Source: Euzebya rosea (GTDB lineage Bacteria > Actinomycetota > Nitriliruptoria > Euzebyales > Euzebyaceae). Taken from it: a DNA stretch of 64,000 nucleotides. How positions within the stretch are numbered: position 1 is the stretch's first letter; the number at the start of each line of letters is the position of its first letter. This document shows positions 34,226 to 42,437 of the stretch, one piece after another. The translations under genes were made by a program, and so were the position numbers. The notes under the pieces were generated by a model, which was given only the letters and a program-made list of their open reading frames with translations, ran no database searches and was not told where the DNA came from. The stretch spans positions 310,001 to 374,000 of the forward strand of contig NZ_PGDQ01000006.1 in NCBI RefSeq assembly GCF_003073135.1, given 5' to 3'.

Positions 34226-35800
34226 TCACTCCGCCGGGGTGAACCCCAGCTCGTCCAGGTGGGCCTGCAGCAGCGCCTCGTGGCGTGCCGCGCCCAGGAC
34301 GTCGCGAGCCTCGTGGCCGATGTGCTCCGACGCCGGCAGCATCGCGCCGAGCAGCGGGGACTGGCCGCCCTCGGCCGGCGTGAAGTGGTGGCAGGTCGTC
34401 GCGCACAGGTCGAAGTCGGCGACGGCGATCATGCCCTTGCCGCGGTCGGTGACGTTGTTCGACGCCGTGCCGTCGATGCAGGCCGCGCTGTCGCACCCAT
34501 CGGAGAACGCCGCGACCGGGGTGCCGTCCGGCGTCACGACGACGTCGATGAAGTCCACGAGGTACAGGCAGCGCGAGTTGCAGGAGGTGCCGCGCTGGAT
34601 CGGGTCGTCGCCGGTGGTGTTGACGATGTCGAACGTGGGGGTCTGACCGGGGATCGCCGTGTCGGTGACCGCGATGTAGGCGCCCCAGGAGACGTCCCTG
34701 GCGGCGACGTTGGTCTGGTAGCCATTCGGCAGGTCACGGGTGCCGGCGAAGGCGATGGCGACGCGACCGGCGTCACCGGCGACCAGCGCGGGCAGCTCGG
34801 CGTGGACGCCGGTGGAGGTGACGCGGACCGGCTCGCTGAACGTCTCGGCCCGGTCGGTGGAGGAGGCGTACCAGAGGTGGTTGGACGTGTCGATCCAGGT
34901 GACGTGCAGCACACCGTCGGCGTCCAGGTCGATCGCCGGGTCGGAGAACGGGATGTCCATGTCGGTGATCTCGCGCTCGGTCCAGGTCAGGCCCGAGTCG
35001 GAGGAGACGTAGATGCTCGCCTGGTTGCCACCGTTGGGGGAGGGCAAGTAGATCGTGCCGTCCGGGCCGGCGGCGAGGTGGCCGGTCTGCGTGCCGGCGC
35101 CGGTCAGCGACGGGTTGGGGTACGCCGGGTACCCCGCACCCCAGGTCAGGCCGCCGTCGAGGGACCGCGCGCACATCTCGGCGTAGACGGAGTTGACGCA
35201 CTGGATCAGCACGTTGGGGTAGTCGCCCAGCATCACGGTGCCGGGGGTGGGCGGTGCGGCCACCATCGTCTGGTGGTCCCAGGCGCCCGAGGGGCCACAG
35301 CCGACCGGCGGGGTCGTCCAGGTCTCGCCGCCGTCGTCGGAGAAGCTCAGGATCGAGCAGAGCAGGATCGGGCTCATGTGGAAGCTGAAGATCCGGCCGG
35401 TCGAGGGATCGACGTAGGCGTACGGGTCGTTGGTCTCCGGCGGGTTGGAGTACCCGGCGATCGTCGGCTGCACGTCGGTCCAGCTGGACGTGAACGCCGC
35501 GTCCAGCGACTCGGCCTTCGCCACACCGGCGCGCCACCCGACGGCCACACCACGACCGGGGGTCGTCGCCATGTACAGGCCACCCTCCGGCGTCACGCCC
35601 ATCGTCGGTTCGAAGTTGTTGTGACCGATCTGGGTCCAGCGGCCATCGACGTCGCAGACGCTCGACGCACCGGCCGCCGGGTCGTAGGTCTCGCAGGTCG
35701 GGTCCGCCGGGTCGGCACTGACCGACTGGGCGGCGACCAGCAGCGACAGCAGCAGGCCGAGGACGAGCAGGGCGGACACGGACGCGCGAGTGGTGTTCAT
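34226..35800 (-). CDS. Secreted BNR-repeat (sialidase-like beta-propeller) protein
   Basis: A 524-residue exported protein. The N-terminal signal peptide (ALLVLGLLLSLLVAAQSVSA) is followed by a beta-propeller with several Asp-box motifs: SFSDDGGETWTT, RSLDGGLTWG, VSSDSGLTWTE and a weaker SSTDRAETF. Asp boxes occur in sialidases, but the catalytic Tyr/Glu pair and Arg triad of sialidases cannot be identified, so activity is uncertain. Several Cys pairs suggest disulphides outside the cell. The ATG begins the signal peptide. It is divergent from a membrane-protein gene. Confidence 0.85.
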   Translation of the reverse strand: MNTTRASVSALLVLGLLLSLLVAAQSVSADPADPTCETYDPAAGASSVCDVDGRWTQIGHNNFEPTMGVTPEGGLYMATTPGRGVAVGWRAGVAKAESLDAAFTSSWTDVQPTIAGYSNPPETNDPYAYVDPSTGRIFSFHMSPILLCSILSFSDDGGETWTTPPVGCGPSGAWDHQTMVAAPPTPGTVMLGDYPNVLIQCVNSVYAEMCARSLDGGLTWGAGYPAYPNPSLTGAGTQTGHLAAGPDGTIYLPSPNGGNQASIYVSSDSGLTWTEREITDMDIPFSDPAIDLDADGVLHVTWIDTSNHLWYASSTDRAETFSEPVRVTSTGVHAELPALVAGDAGRVAIAFAGTRDLPNGYQTNVAARDVSWGAYIAVTDTAIPGQTPTFDIVNTTGDDPIQRGTSCNSRCLYLVDFIDVVVTPDGTPVAAFSDGCDSAACIDGTASNNVTDRGKGMIAVADFDLCATTCHHFTPAEGGQSPLLGAMLPASEHIGHEARDVLGAARHEALLQAHLDELGFTPAE

Positions 35801-35959
35801 CTGCCCGGGGGTTCGCCGTCGACCCCCGCGATTCCTCCTCCGATCGCCCGATTGCGTCGGTGTTGCAGGGACGCTGCACGGCCGAACCGGGACGAGGGGA
35901 AGGAGATGCGCCTGCCTACGGTCCTGCCAGAACGGGTCGCGATCCACAGGACCGCCCAC

Positions 35960-35992
35960 ACCCGCCAGCCACCCGCCAGCCACCCGCCAGCC
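35960..35992. repeat. 11-bp triple repeat in divergent spacer
   Basis: ACCCGCCAGCC occurs three times in tandem just upstream of the membrane-protein gene start, in the 213-base spacer divergent from the BNR gene. It may space the promoter from the gene or mark slippage. Nothing else is clear in the spacer. Confidence 0.7.
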
Positions 35993-36013
35993 CCTCAGCC
36001 ACAGGAGAACGCC

Positions 36014-36733
36014 ATGGCCACCGTCGCCCCCGCCTTCGAGACCGCTCCGTCCACCATCGTCCCCCGCCGCGTCACCTCCACGATCTGGTTGGCGGTCGGC
36101 GTCGCCGTCCTCGGCACCGCCGGCACCATCGCCGGCCCGCCGTTCATCACCGACCCGGGCGTGTTCGCCGATGGCCCGGAGGCCGTCTTCGCCGAGCTGA
36201 CCGGCGGGCACATCCCCTCCCAGGTCGGCGCAGCACTGCTGTACGCGACGGCGGTGTGCCTGCTCCTGCTCCGCCCACGCCTCGTGGAGATGCTGCGCCG
36301 GGCTGCACCCGCCGCCGAGGAGCTGGTCGACCGGATCGGCACCACCCTGGACGTGGCCGTGGCCACCGTCACGATCGGGGCGGTGTTCAAGTCCATCCTG
36401 ACCAGCGGCCTGCCCGGCGCGGTCGACGCCGACTTCTACACCCAGGTCGACGTGGCCGTCCTCTTCACCGTCTCCGGGCAGCTGCAGTACGGCGTGTTCG
36501 TCCCGCTCGTCGCCACGATGGCGCTGACCGCGGTCCTGGTGTTCCGCCACGGAGGGCTGCCCCGCTGGGTCGGTGCCCTCTCGGCCCTCCTCGCCTTCGC
36601 GGTCTGTGCCGTGACCATGGCGCTCAACCTGCCGTGGTCGGCCGGGCTGGTCACCCCCGTCTGGATGATCGCGATGGCTTTCACCGCATGGCGTGGCGGC
36701 CGTCAGGAGCTCGTCGTCCCCGACGCCCGCTGA
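36014..36733 (+). CDS. Integral membrane protein of unknown family
   Basis: A 239-residue protein with about six hydrophobic segments, for example IWLAVGVAVLGTAGTIAG, QVGAALLYATAVCLLLL, VAVATVTIGAVF, VFVPLVATMALTAVLVF, LSALLAFAVCAVTMAL and LVTPVWMIAMAFTAW. The layout is like small DUF4386-type membrane proteins, but I cannot confirm a family. The ATG has AGGAG 6 bases upstream. Monocistronic by appearance. Function unknown. Confidence 0.78.
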   Translation: MATVAPAFETAPSTIVPRRVTSTIWLAVGVAVLGTAGTIAGPPFITDPGVFADGPEAVFAELTGGHIPSQVGAALLYATAVCLLLLRPRLVEMLRRAAPAAEELVDRIGTTLDVAVATVTIGAVFKSILTSGLPGAVDADFYTQVDVAVLFTVSGQLQYGVFVPLVATMALTAVLVFRHGGLPRWVGALSALLAFAVCAVTMALNLPWSAGLVTPVWMIAMAFTAWRGGRQELVVPDAR

Positions 36734-36764
36734 CCGAGTCCGACCGCGAGGCCCGACCCCCGGG

Positions 36765-37808
36765 TCAGCCAGTCCCCAGCAGGAGCTGCGCGGCGGCCAG
36801 GCCCGACAGCGCCGCACCCTCGACCTTCGGTCCCCCGAACGCGTCGCCAGCCACCACGAGGCCGCCGGCCGAGCCCATGTTCGCGCCCTCGACGATGCGG
36901 ACGGCTCGGTCGGCGTGCGGCGTGGTCGGGGTTGCGTAGCGCCACCGCTTCAGCTGGCTGGCCACGACCGCACCGGCCAGCCACGGTCGGACCATCGCGC
37001 GCAGCTCCTCCTCCACGGCGACATCGTCGTCGCCCCAGCGCTCGGCGCTGGCCGGACCGGTCAGGTGGAGGGTGATCGTCGGCCGCCGTGACACCCCCTT
37101 GCTGACGTTGTCGGCCAGGTGGTTGGCCGGCCCCTCCGCGAACTGCACCGCGCCCGTCCCGGGCAGTCCCGACGGGCCGTCGAGCACCGCCATCAGGCAC
37201 AGGCACGGGTCGTAGGACAGCCCGGCAACGTCGTCGGGCAGCGGCGCGTCAAGCAGCGCGGCGACCTGCGGAACGGGCGGCGTCAGCAGCACCCCGTCGG
37301 CCGCACACACGGTGCCGTCCACGGCGACCACACCCCAACCCCCGTGGCTCCACGGGCCGCCCTCGTGCACCCGTCCGACCCGGACGCCGGTGCGCACGTC
37401 CAGTCCCCGAGCCAGATGACGCGCGATCCGGTTCATCCCGTCCGGCGCGCAGTACCGCGGATGGCCGTCGCCCCCCTCCTCCACCGTGGTGGGATCGTCG
37501 GTGATCGACCGTGCCGTCGCCGCTCCGTGGTGCCACACCTCCACCGGCCAGTCCGCGATCAGCTCGGCGAACGCGTCGGAGCGGACGGTGAAGAACTGGG
37601 CGCCGTGGTCGGCCACCGCCTCGCCGGCGTCGTCCAACCTGCGCGTCGCCAGCCGTCCGCCGGGCGAGCGGCCCTTGTCCAGCACGACCACCCGCAGGCC
37701 GGCGTCGACGAGGCGCCGCGCGGCCACCAGCCCCGACAGCCCCGCCCCCACCACGACCACATCGGCACGGTCGGCGGTGGATCCGGGGGCAGCGGGGGAG
37801 GACGGCAC
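36765..37808 (-). CDS. Renalase-like FAD-dependent oxidoreductase
   Basis: A 347-residue flavoprotein with FAD motif VVVVGAGLSGLVAARRL, the second dinucleotide-contact region VLDKGRSPGGRLATRR, the bacterial-renalase-like ADHGAQFFTVR, and a C-terminal FAD-contact GDAFGGPKVEGAALSG. Bacterial renalases oxidise isomeric dihydronicotinamides, and amine oxidase-like relatives act on other substrates. The first 15 residues are poorly conserved and the start may be later. Divergent from the surface-protein cluster across a 293-base repeat-bearing spacer. Confidence 0.85.
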   Translation of the reverse strand: MPSSPAAPGSTADRADVVVVGAGLSGLVAARRLVDAGLRVVVLDKGRSPGGRLATRRLDDAGEAVADHGAQFFTVRSDAFAELIADWPVEVWHHGAATARSITDDPTTVEEGGDGHPRYCAPDGMNRIARHLARGLDVRTGVRVGRVHEGGPWSHGGWGVVAVDGTVCAADGVLLTPPVPQVAALLDAPLPDDVAGLSYDPCLCLMAVLDGPSGLPGTGAVQFAEGPANHLADNVSKGVSRRPTITLHLTGPASAERWGDDDVAVEEELRAMVRPWLAGAVVASQLKRWRYATPTTPHADRAVRIVEGANMGSAGGLVVAGDAFGGPKVEGAALSGLAAAQLLLGTG

Positions 37809-37824
37809 GTCGGCACCCTACCCA

Positions 37825-37948
37825 CGACGTGTGTCGCCCAACGACGACATGTGGCCGGTTCGACGACACACCCGGGTGGTGGGGTGGGTCCGACCCCGAC
37901 GTGTGTCGCCCAGCGGCGACGTGTGGCCGGTTCGACGACACACCCGGG
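37825..37948. repeat. Two 52-nt direct repeats with internal dyads
   Basis: Near-identical 52-nt units at 37825-37876 and 37897-37948 lie 72 bp apart in the spacer between the divergent renalase-like and cupredoxin-like genes. They differ at three A/G positions. Each unit begins with GTGTGTCG and ends with CGACACAC, an 8-bp dyad with a 27-base interior containing TGTGGCCGGTTCGACGA. They could be paired operators or mobile intergenic repeats. The remaining 150 bases to the next gene hold no gene that I can see. Confidence 0.8.
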
Positions 37949-38101
37949 GTGTTGCAGGGGGATTGCAGGGCGGCTGCACCCCGAGGTGAGGTGGCTCGTG
38001 GGGTCGTCGACGTTCCTACGGTCGCCGTGGCTCGAGCGACTCCGCTCGCCATCCCGCCGACCGGTCCGCCGACCGGTCACCGACCAACAGGAACCACTCT
38101 C

Positions 38102-38680
38102 GTGCACCCCCTCACCACCTCCCGACCTCGCGCCGCCGCCATCGCGGCCACCGCGCTCCTGATCCTGGCCACCGGCTGCTCCAGCGCCGTCACCAGCGCC
38201 GAGCAGACCGAGTTCTCCGACCCGCAGTCGGTGAACCCGGCCGCCACGTCCGACCCCGTCGACGGCGACCGCGTGGGCGCCGACGCCATCATCACCGGCC
38301 GCGACTACGTCTTCGAGGGCATCCCCGACGTCGTGAACGCCGGCGACAGCATCGCCTTCGTCAACGCCTCGCTGGAGGAAGCGCACGAGCTGGTCGTCTT
38401 CCCCATCGACGAGGACGAGACCCGCCCAGCCGAGGAGCTGTGGCAGGCGCTGGACCCCACCGCCGAGCCCGTGCTCGTCTCCGTGGCCGGCCCCAGCGCC
38501 GACGGCCAGCTCTACGTGGGCGACGGGACCATCACCGAACCGGGTCGCTACCTCGCCGTCTGCTTCCTGCCCGTCGGCGGTGACCCCGACCTGATCTTCG
38601 AGCAGGACGGCCCCGTCGAGGGCGACGAGCCGCCCCACGCGTCGGTCGGCATGGTCGCCGAGATCGTGGTCGAGGCATGA
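38102..38680 (+). CDS. Cupredoxin-like lipoprotein
   Basis: A 192-residue exported protein with lipobox LILATGCSS. The mature domain has cupredoxin-type spacing: AGDSIAFVNASLEEAHELVV (His), PGRYLAVCFLPVG (Cys), and PPHASVGMVAEI (His and Met). These could form a type 1 copper site, but electron-transfer function is unproven. GTG at 38102 has AGGA upstream. Its stop overlaps a potential start of the next CWB2 gene, so they are likely co-transcribed. Located about 27 kb from the copper operon. Confidence 0.75.
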   Translation: MHPLTTSRPRAAAIAATALLILATGCSSAVTSAEQTEFSDPQSVNPAATSDPVDGDRVGADAIITGRDYVFEGIPDVVNAGDSIAFVNASLEEAHELVVFPIDEDETRPAEELWQALDPTAEPVLVSVAGPSADGQLYVGDGTITEPGRYLAVCFLPVGGDPDLIFEQDGPVEGDEPPHASVGMVAEIVVEA

Positions 38681-38769
38681 CCTCCGCGACCCGCGCGACT
38701 CAGTCCACCCCACGGACGCCCCAACCGTCCAGCACACCGAGCACCACAGGAACAAGGAACACCACCGCC

Positions 38770-40734
38770 ATGCGCATCCGCAATGCCCTGGCCCTCACCG
38801 CCCTGGTGATGGCCCTCGTCCCCCTCGCCCCGGCGGCCGCCCAGGCCCTGCCCGGCACGATCGTCTACGTGCAGGACGGCAACGTCATCGCGTCGACCCC
38901 CGACGGATCGGCAAGCCACGTCGTCGCCGACGGCGGCAACTGGGAGGCCCCGTCCATGGCCGACGACGGCACCATCGTCGCCGTCCAGGGCACCGAGACG
39001 ATCGTCCGCATGACCCAGTCGGGTGAGGTGCTGTCCTCCTTCGTTCCCGACGACGTCTTCGCGGGTGGCATCTACGACATGGAGGTCAGCGCCGACGGCG
39101 AGCTCGTCGCCTACGCCTCCATCATGTTGTGCAACCGCCCCAACGGCGAGATCGACTCCTGCCGCAACACCGAGATCGTGTACGCCGACGGACGGCAGAC
39201 CGCACCCCTCGGCGGGGCCGTCCAGACCCACGGCCTGACCTTCGTGCCCGGCCAGGCCACCGTCGTGGTCAACGGCCTGGAGACCGTCCGGCCCGGCGAC
39301 ACCGAGACAACGCCGTGGTTCGACCGCGGCCTGGTCGACGTCACCGACCTCGACATCTCCCCCGACGGGTCGCTGCTCGCCGTCGCCGGCTGCGATCACT
39401 CCGTGGACCCCGGCTTCGGGTGTGCCCCCGTGATCGAGATGCACCGCATGAACGGGGCACCTCCGGCCGTCCCCACGGCCCTGCCCTGCTTCGTGGTCAA
39501 CGAGGAGGCGGTCGTGAGCTTCGACGACGTCTCCATCGCCCCCGGCAACGGCGGACTGGTCTACACCGAGCGGCTCGCCGACGAGCAGTTCGAGGACGCC
39601 GAGGTCAAGGTCCTGACCGGCTTCTCCGCCGACCCCTGCGGCGCCGACGAGGAGATCGTCATCGCCGAGGGTGCCACCGACCCCTTCTGGGGTGCCGCTC
39701 CCTACGACCCCGACGGCGGTCCGGTCGACCCCGGCCCCGGCCCGGGGCCCGGTCCCGGTCCCGGTCCGGGTGAGGTGTTCCGCATCGACGGGGGCGGCGC
39801 CGCCGACCCCATCGGACAGGCCATCGCCACCTCCGGGTCGTTGTTCGAGGACGGTGCCGCGGACCGCGTGGTCCTCGCGACCGCCGACCGGTTCCCCGAC
39901 GCGCTCGCCGGCGCCGCGCTGGCGGGCACCCGTGGACCGATCCTGCTGACCCCCTCCGGCGCGGACCTCGACCCGCGGGTGGAGGCCGAGATCGCTCGCG
40001 TCACCGGCGGCGACGGCATCGTCCTGACCCTCGGCGGCGACGCCGCGGTCAGCGAGCTCGCCGCCACCACGGCACGGGCGGCTGCGGGCGGCCGGTCGTG
40101 CGAGGCCCCGCTTCCCACCACCTGCCGGTTCGCCGGTTCCGGACGCGAGGACACCGCGGCGCGCATCGCCGAGGTCGTCCTGGCCGAGCACCCCGGCAGC
40201 CGGGTCCTGCTGGCCCGCGGCGATGCCTTCGCCGACGCCATCACCGGCGGTGCCTACGCCGCCCGGGCCGGTGTGCCGATCCTGCTGACCCCCTCCACCC
40301 AGCTCAACCAGGCGACCGCTGCCTTCCTGACCGCCCACACGGGCGTCGACGAGGTCGTCGTGCTCGGCGGCGAGGCGGCGGTGGCCCAGTCGGTCGCCGA
40401 CCAGCTGCCGGTCCAGGACGTGCGTCGCGTGTCGGGTGCCGATCGCACCGCGACGTCCGCGGCGATCGCCACGGAGCTGTGGCACGCGGAGGGCCTCGAC
40501 GGCGGGGGAGTGGTGGTCGTCAACGTCCGCCACGACCAGGGCTGGCAGACGGCGCTGACGGCCGCAGTCGTCTCGGCCGCTGCCGGTGCCCCACAGCTCG
40601 GCGTGGAGAACCCCCCGGCCGACGCATCCCCGGCCGTCCTCGCGGCCGCCCGTACGGTCGGGACCGACCAGGTGATCACCTTCGGCGGTGCCGATCTGGT
40701 GACCGACGCACAGCTGGCGTCGATCGCGGGGTGA
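38770..40734 (+). CDS. Secreted beta-propeller protein with CWB2 repeats
   Basis: A 654-residue surface protein. Signal peptide (NALALTALVMALVPLAPAAAQA), a TolB/WD-like propeller (about 25-330, with strands such as YVQDGNVIASTPDGS and LDISPDGSLLAVAG), a Pro-Gly linker (PGPGPGPGPGPG), then about three cell-wall-binding repeat 2 units. Repeat hallmarks are DRFPDALAGAALAG, GDAFADAITGGAYAA, VVVLGGEAAV and ITFGGADLVTD. CWB2 units bind cell-wall polymers in Gram-positive bacteria. ATG at 38770 starts the signal peptide; ATG at 38677 would add a 31-residue low-complexity tail. Confidence 0.88.
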   Translation: MRIRNALALTALVMALVPLAPAAAQALPGTIVYVQDGNVIASTPDGSASHVVADGGNWEAPSMADDGTIVAVQGTETIVRMTQSGEVLSSFVPDDVFAGGIYDMEVSADGELVAYASIMLCNRPNGEIDSCRNTEIVYADGRQTAPLGGAVQTHGLTFVPGQATVVVNGLETVRPGDTETTPWFDRGLVDVTDLDISPDGSLLAVAGCDHSVDPGFGCAPVIEMHRMNGAPPAVPTALPCFVVNEEAVVSFDDVSIAPGNGGLVYTERLADEQFEDAEVKVLTGFSADPCGADEEIVIAEGATDPFWGAAPYDPDGGPVDPGPGPGPGPGPGPGEVFRIDGGGAADPIGQAIATSGSLFEDGAADRVVLATADRFPDALAGAALAGTRGPILLTPSGADLDPRVEAEIARVTGGDGIVLTLGGDAAVSELAATTARAAAGGRSCEAPLPTTCRFAGSGREDTAARIAEVVLAEHPGSRVLLARGDAFADAITGGAYAARAGVPILLTPSTQLNQATAAFLTAHTGVDEVVVLGGEAAVAQSVADQLPVQDVRRVSGADRTATSAAIATELWHAEGLDGGGVVVVNVRHDQGWQTALTAAVVSAAAGAPQLGVENPPADASPAVLAAARTVGTDQVITFGGADLVTDAQLASIAG

Positions 40735-40764
40735 GCTGACTCCGACCCCCTGACCACGCACCCG

Positions 40765-40791
40765 ACGGCCCGGACCACGTGTCCGGGCCGT
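40765..40791 (+). terminator. Intrinsic terminator after CWB2 gene
   Basis: Perfect 11-bp stem ACGGCCCGGAC and GTCCGGGCCGT with a five-base loop (CACGT), followed by TTTGG. It lies 31 bases after the CWB2 stop and before the znuA promoter region. Confidence 0.88.
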
Positions 40792-40828
40792 TTGGTGTGC
40801 GGCACGTCGACGAACTGGCTAACGTTAA

Positions 40829-40843
40829 TGACACCGATTCTCA
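40829..40843. promoter_or_regulatory. Possible Zur/Fur box upstream of znuA
   Basis: TGACACCGATTCTCA is an imperfect dyad (arms TGACA and TCTCA, reverse complement TGAGAATC at the other end) in an AT-richer patch 33 bases before the ZnuA start. It partly fits the actinobacterial Zur pattern TGA-N-AAT...TCA. The next gene but none between encodes a Fur/Zur protein, which supports the reading. Confidence 0.5.
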
Positions 40844-40875
40844 GAAGCAGTTTCGCCGACCGTCCAGGACCCGCC

Positions 40876-41964
40876 ATGTCACACCGCCCGACCATCGCCG
40901 TACTCGTCCTCGTGCTGGCCCTCGCCGCTGCTGCCTGCGGGGGTGGCGCCGACGCCACCAGCGTGTCGACCGCGGACGGCCAGTCCAGCGGCCAGGCAGC
41001 GGACGGGACGCCTGACGAGGCCAGCGGACCCGTCATCATCGCCACCACCAACATCCTGGCCGACCTGACCAGCCGGCTGGTCGGGGACGCGGCCACGGTC
41101 GTCGCGCTGATGCCGACGGGCGCCGACCCGCACAGCTTCCAGCTGTCCTCCGCCCAGGGGCAGACCCTCCGCGACGCCGACCTCGTCGTCGCCAACGGCC
41201 TGGGCCTGGAGGAGGGCATGCTCGATGCCCTCGAGGCGGCCGCGGACGACGGGGTGGAGGTCGTCTCGCTCGCGGAGACCGTCGAGCCGTTGGCCGGCAG
41301 CGACGACGCCGATGGTCATGACGAGGATCACGCCGACGAGGAGCATGTCGACGAGGAGCACGCCGACGAGGAGCATGCCGACGAGGACGAGTCGGAGGAG
41401 GGGCACGTGCACGAGCACGACCACGCCGACGGCGACCCGCACTTCTGGCTGGACCCCGAGCGTGTCGCCGAGGCCATGGCCGACCTCGCCCACCACATCG
41501 CCGAGGTCGACGACACGCTGACCGCCGAGGAGTGGGCCGCTCGGGCCGACGACCTGGCGACCGAGCTCGACGCACTCGACGACGAGCTCGAGGAGATCCT
41601 CTCGGTGGTGCCCGAGGACCGACGTGTCCTCGTCACCAACCACGACAGCTACGACTACTTCGCCGACGCCTACGACTTCGAGGTCCTCGGCACCGTCATC
41701 CCCGGCGGCGCCACGCTTGCCGAGCCGAGCGCGGCGGACCTCGAGGCCCTCGTCGAGGCGATCCGCGACGCGGGCGTCCCGGCGATCTTCGCCGAGACCA
41801 CCGACCCGTCCCGCCTGTCCGACGTCGTCGCCGAGGAGGTCGGCCGGGAGGTCGCCGTGGTCGAGCTGTACGGCGGCTCGCTCAGCGACGCGGACGGGCC
41901 CGCGGCCACCTACGCCGACTACATGCGGCACAACGCCACGCTGATCGCCGACGCCCTGGGGTGA
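40876..41964 (+). CDS. znuA: Zinc ABC transporter substrate-binding lipoprotein (ZnuA-type)
   Basis: A 362-residue exported metal-binding protein. The lipobox ends at Cys21 (ALAAAACGGG). Metal-ligand His are His86 (GADPHSFQL), His189 (GDPHFWLDP) and one in TNHDSYDYF, with a final Asp/Glu in ETTDPSRLSD. Between them, residues 148-189 form a His/Asp/Glu-rich loop (HADEEHVDEEHADEEH), the zinc-scavenging loop typical of ZnuA and AdcA. It is followed by a Fur/Zur gene, but no znuB permease or znuC ATPase is adjacent. It probably works with components encoded elsewhere. Confidence 0.9.
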   Translation: MSHRPTIAVLVLVLALAAAACGGGADATSVSTADGQSSGQAADGTPDEASGPVIIATTNILADLTSRLVGDAATVVALMPTGADPHSFQLSSAQGQTLRDADLVVANGLGLEEGMLDALEAAADDGVEVVSLAETVEPLAGSDDADGHDEDHADEEHVDEEHADEEHADEDESEEGHVHEHDHADGDPHFWLDPERVAEAMADLAHHIAEVDDTLTAEEWAARADDLATELDALDDELEEILSVVPEDRRVLVTNHDSYDYFADAYDFEVLGTVIPGGATLAEPSAADLEALVEAIRDAGVPAIFAETTDPSRLSDVVAEEVGREVAVVELYGGSLSDADGPAATYADYMRHNATLIADALG

Positions 41965-42035
41965 CGTCGGCCCCTCGCATCTCCTCGCTATCATCGAGGT
42001 CCAGCCGACGACATCTCACCCCGGGGATCGATGCC

Positions 42036-42437
42036 ATGGAAACGGCGCTCCGCGAAGCGGGACTGCGCGTCACCCGCCAACGGCTTGCCGTGCTCGAGGC
42101 GCTCAAGGAACGGACCGACGCCCTCAGCGCGCAGGACGTCTGGGCCGAGTTCCGCGAACGCGGTGAGACCATCGGCCTGTCCACGGTCTACCGGACGCTG
42201 GAATCCCTCCAGGACGTCGGCCTGCTGGACTCCTTCGACCGCGACGGCGAGCAGGCCTATCGCTTCTGCTCCACCAGCCACCACCACCACCTCGTCTGCC
42301 TGTCCTGCAACGAGGTGGAGGAGCTCCGCGCCGAGATCGTGGAGGAGTGGGTCGGACGGGTCTCGGAGGCACACGGCTTCGAGGTGACCGCCCACCGGGC
42401 CGACATCTACGGACACTGCGCCGGCTGCTCGGGGTGA
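42036..42437 (+). CDS. zur: Fur-family metal regulator (probably Zur)
   Basis: A 133-residue Fur-family repressor. The N-terminal winged helix is LRVTRQRLAVLEALKE through GLSTVYRTLESLQDVGLL. The metal sites are the HHHHLVCLSCNEVEE motif with the first CxxC, the H of EAHGFEVTAHRADIYG and the C-terminal CAGC. Clustering with a znuA-type gene argues for zinc (Zur) rather than iron, but the ligand set alone does not decide. Start ATG 42036 gives the usual family N-terminus (METALREAG). The stop overlaps the next GTG start. Confidence 0.86.
   Translation: METALREAGLRVTRQRLAVLEALKERTDALSAQDVWAEFRERGETIGLSTVYRTLESLQDVGLLDSFDRDGEQAYRFCSTSHHHHLVCLSCNEVEELRAEIVEEWVGRVSEAHGFEVTAHRADIYGHCAGCSG

Noticed and set aside
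34226-35800. Functional sialidase
   Set aside because: Asp boxes are present, but the catalytic Arg triad and Tyr/Glu pair could not be located, so only a BNR propeller is claimed.
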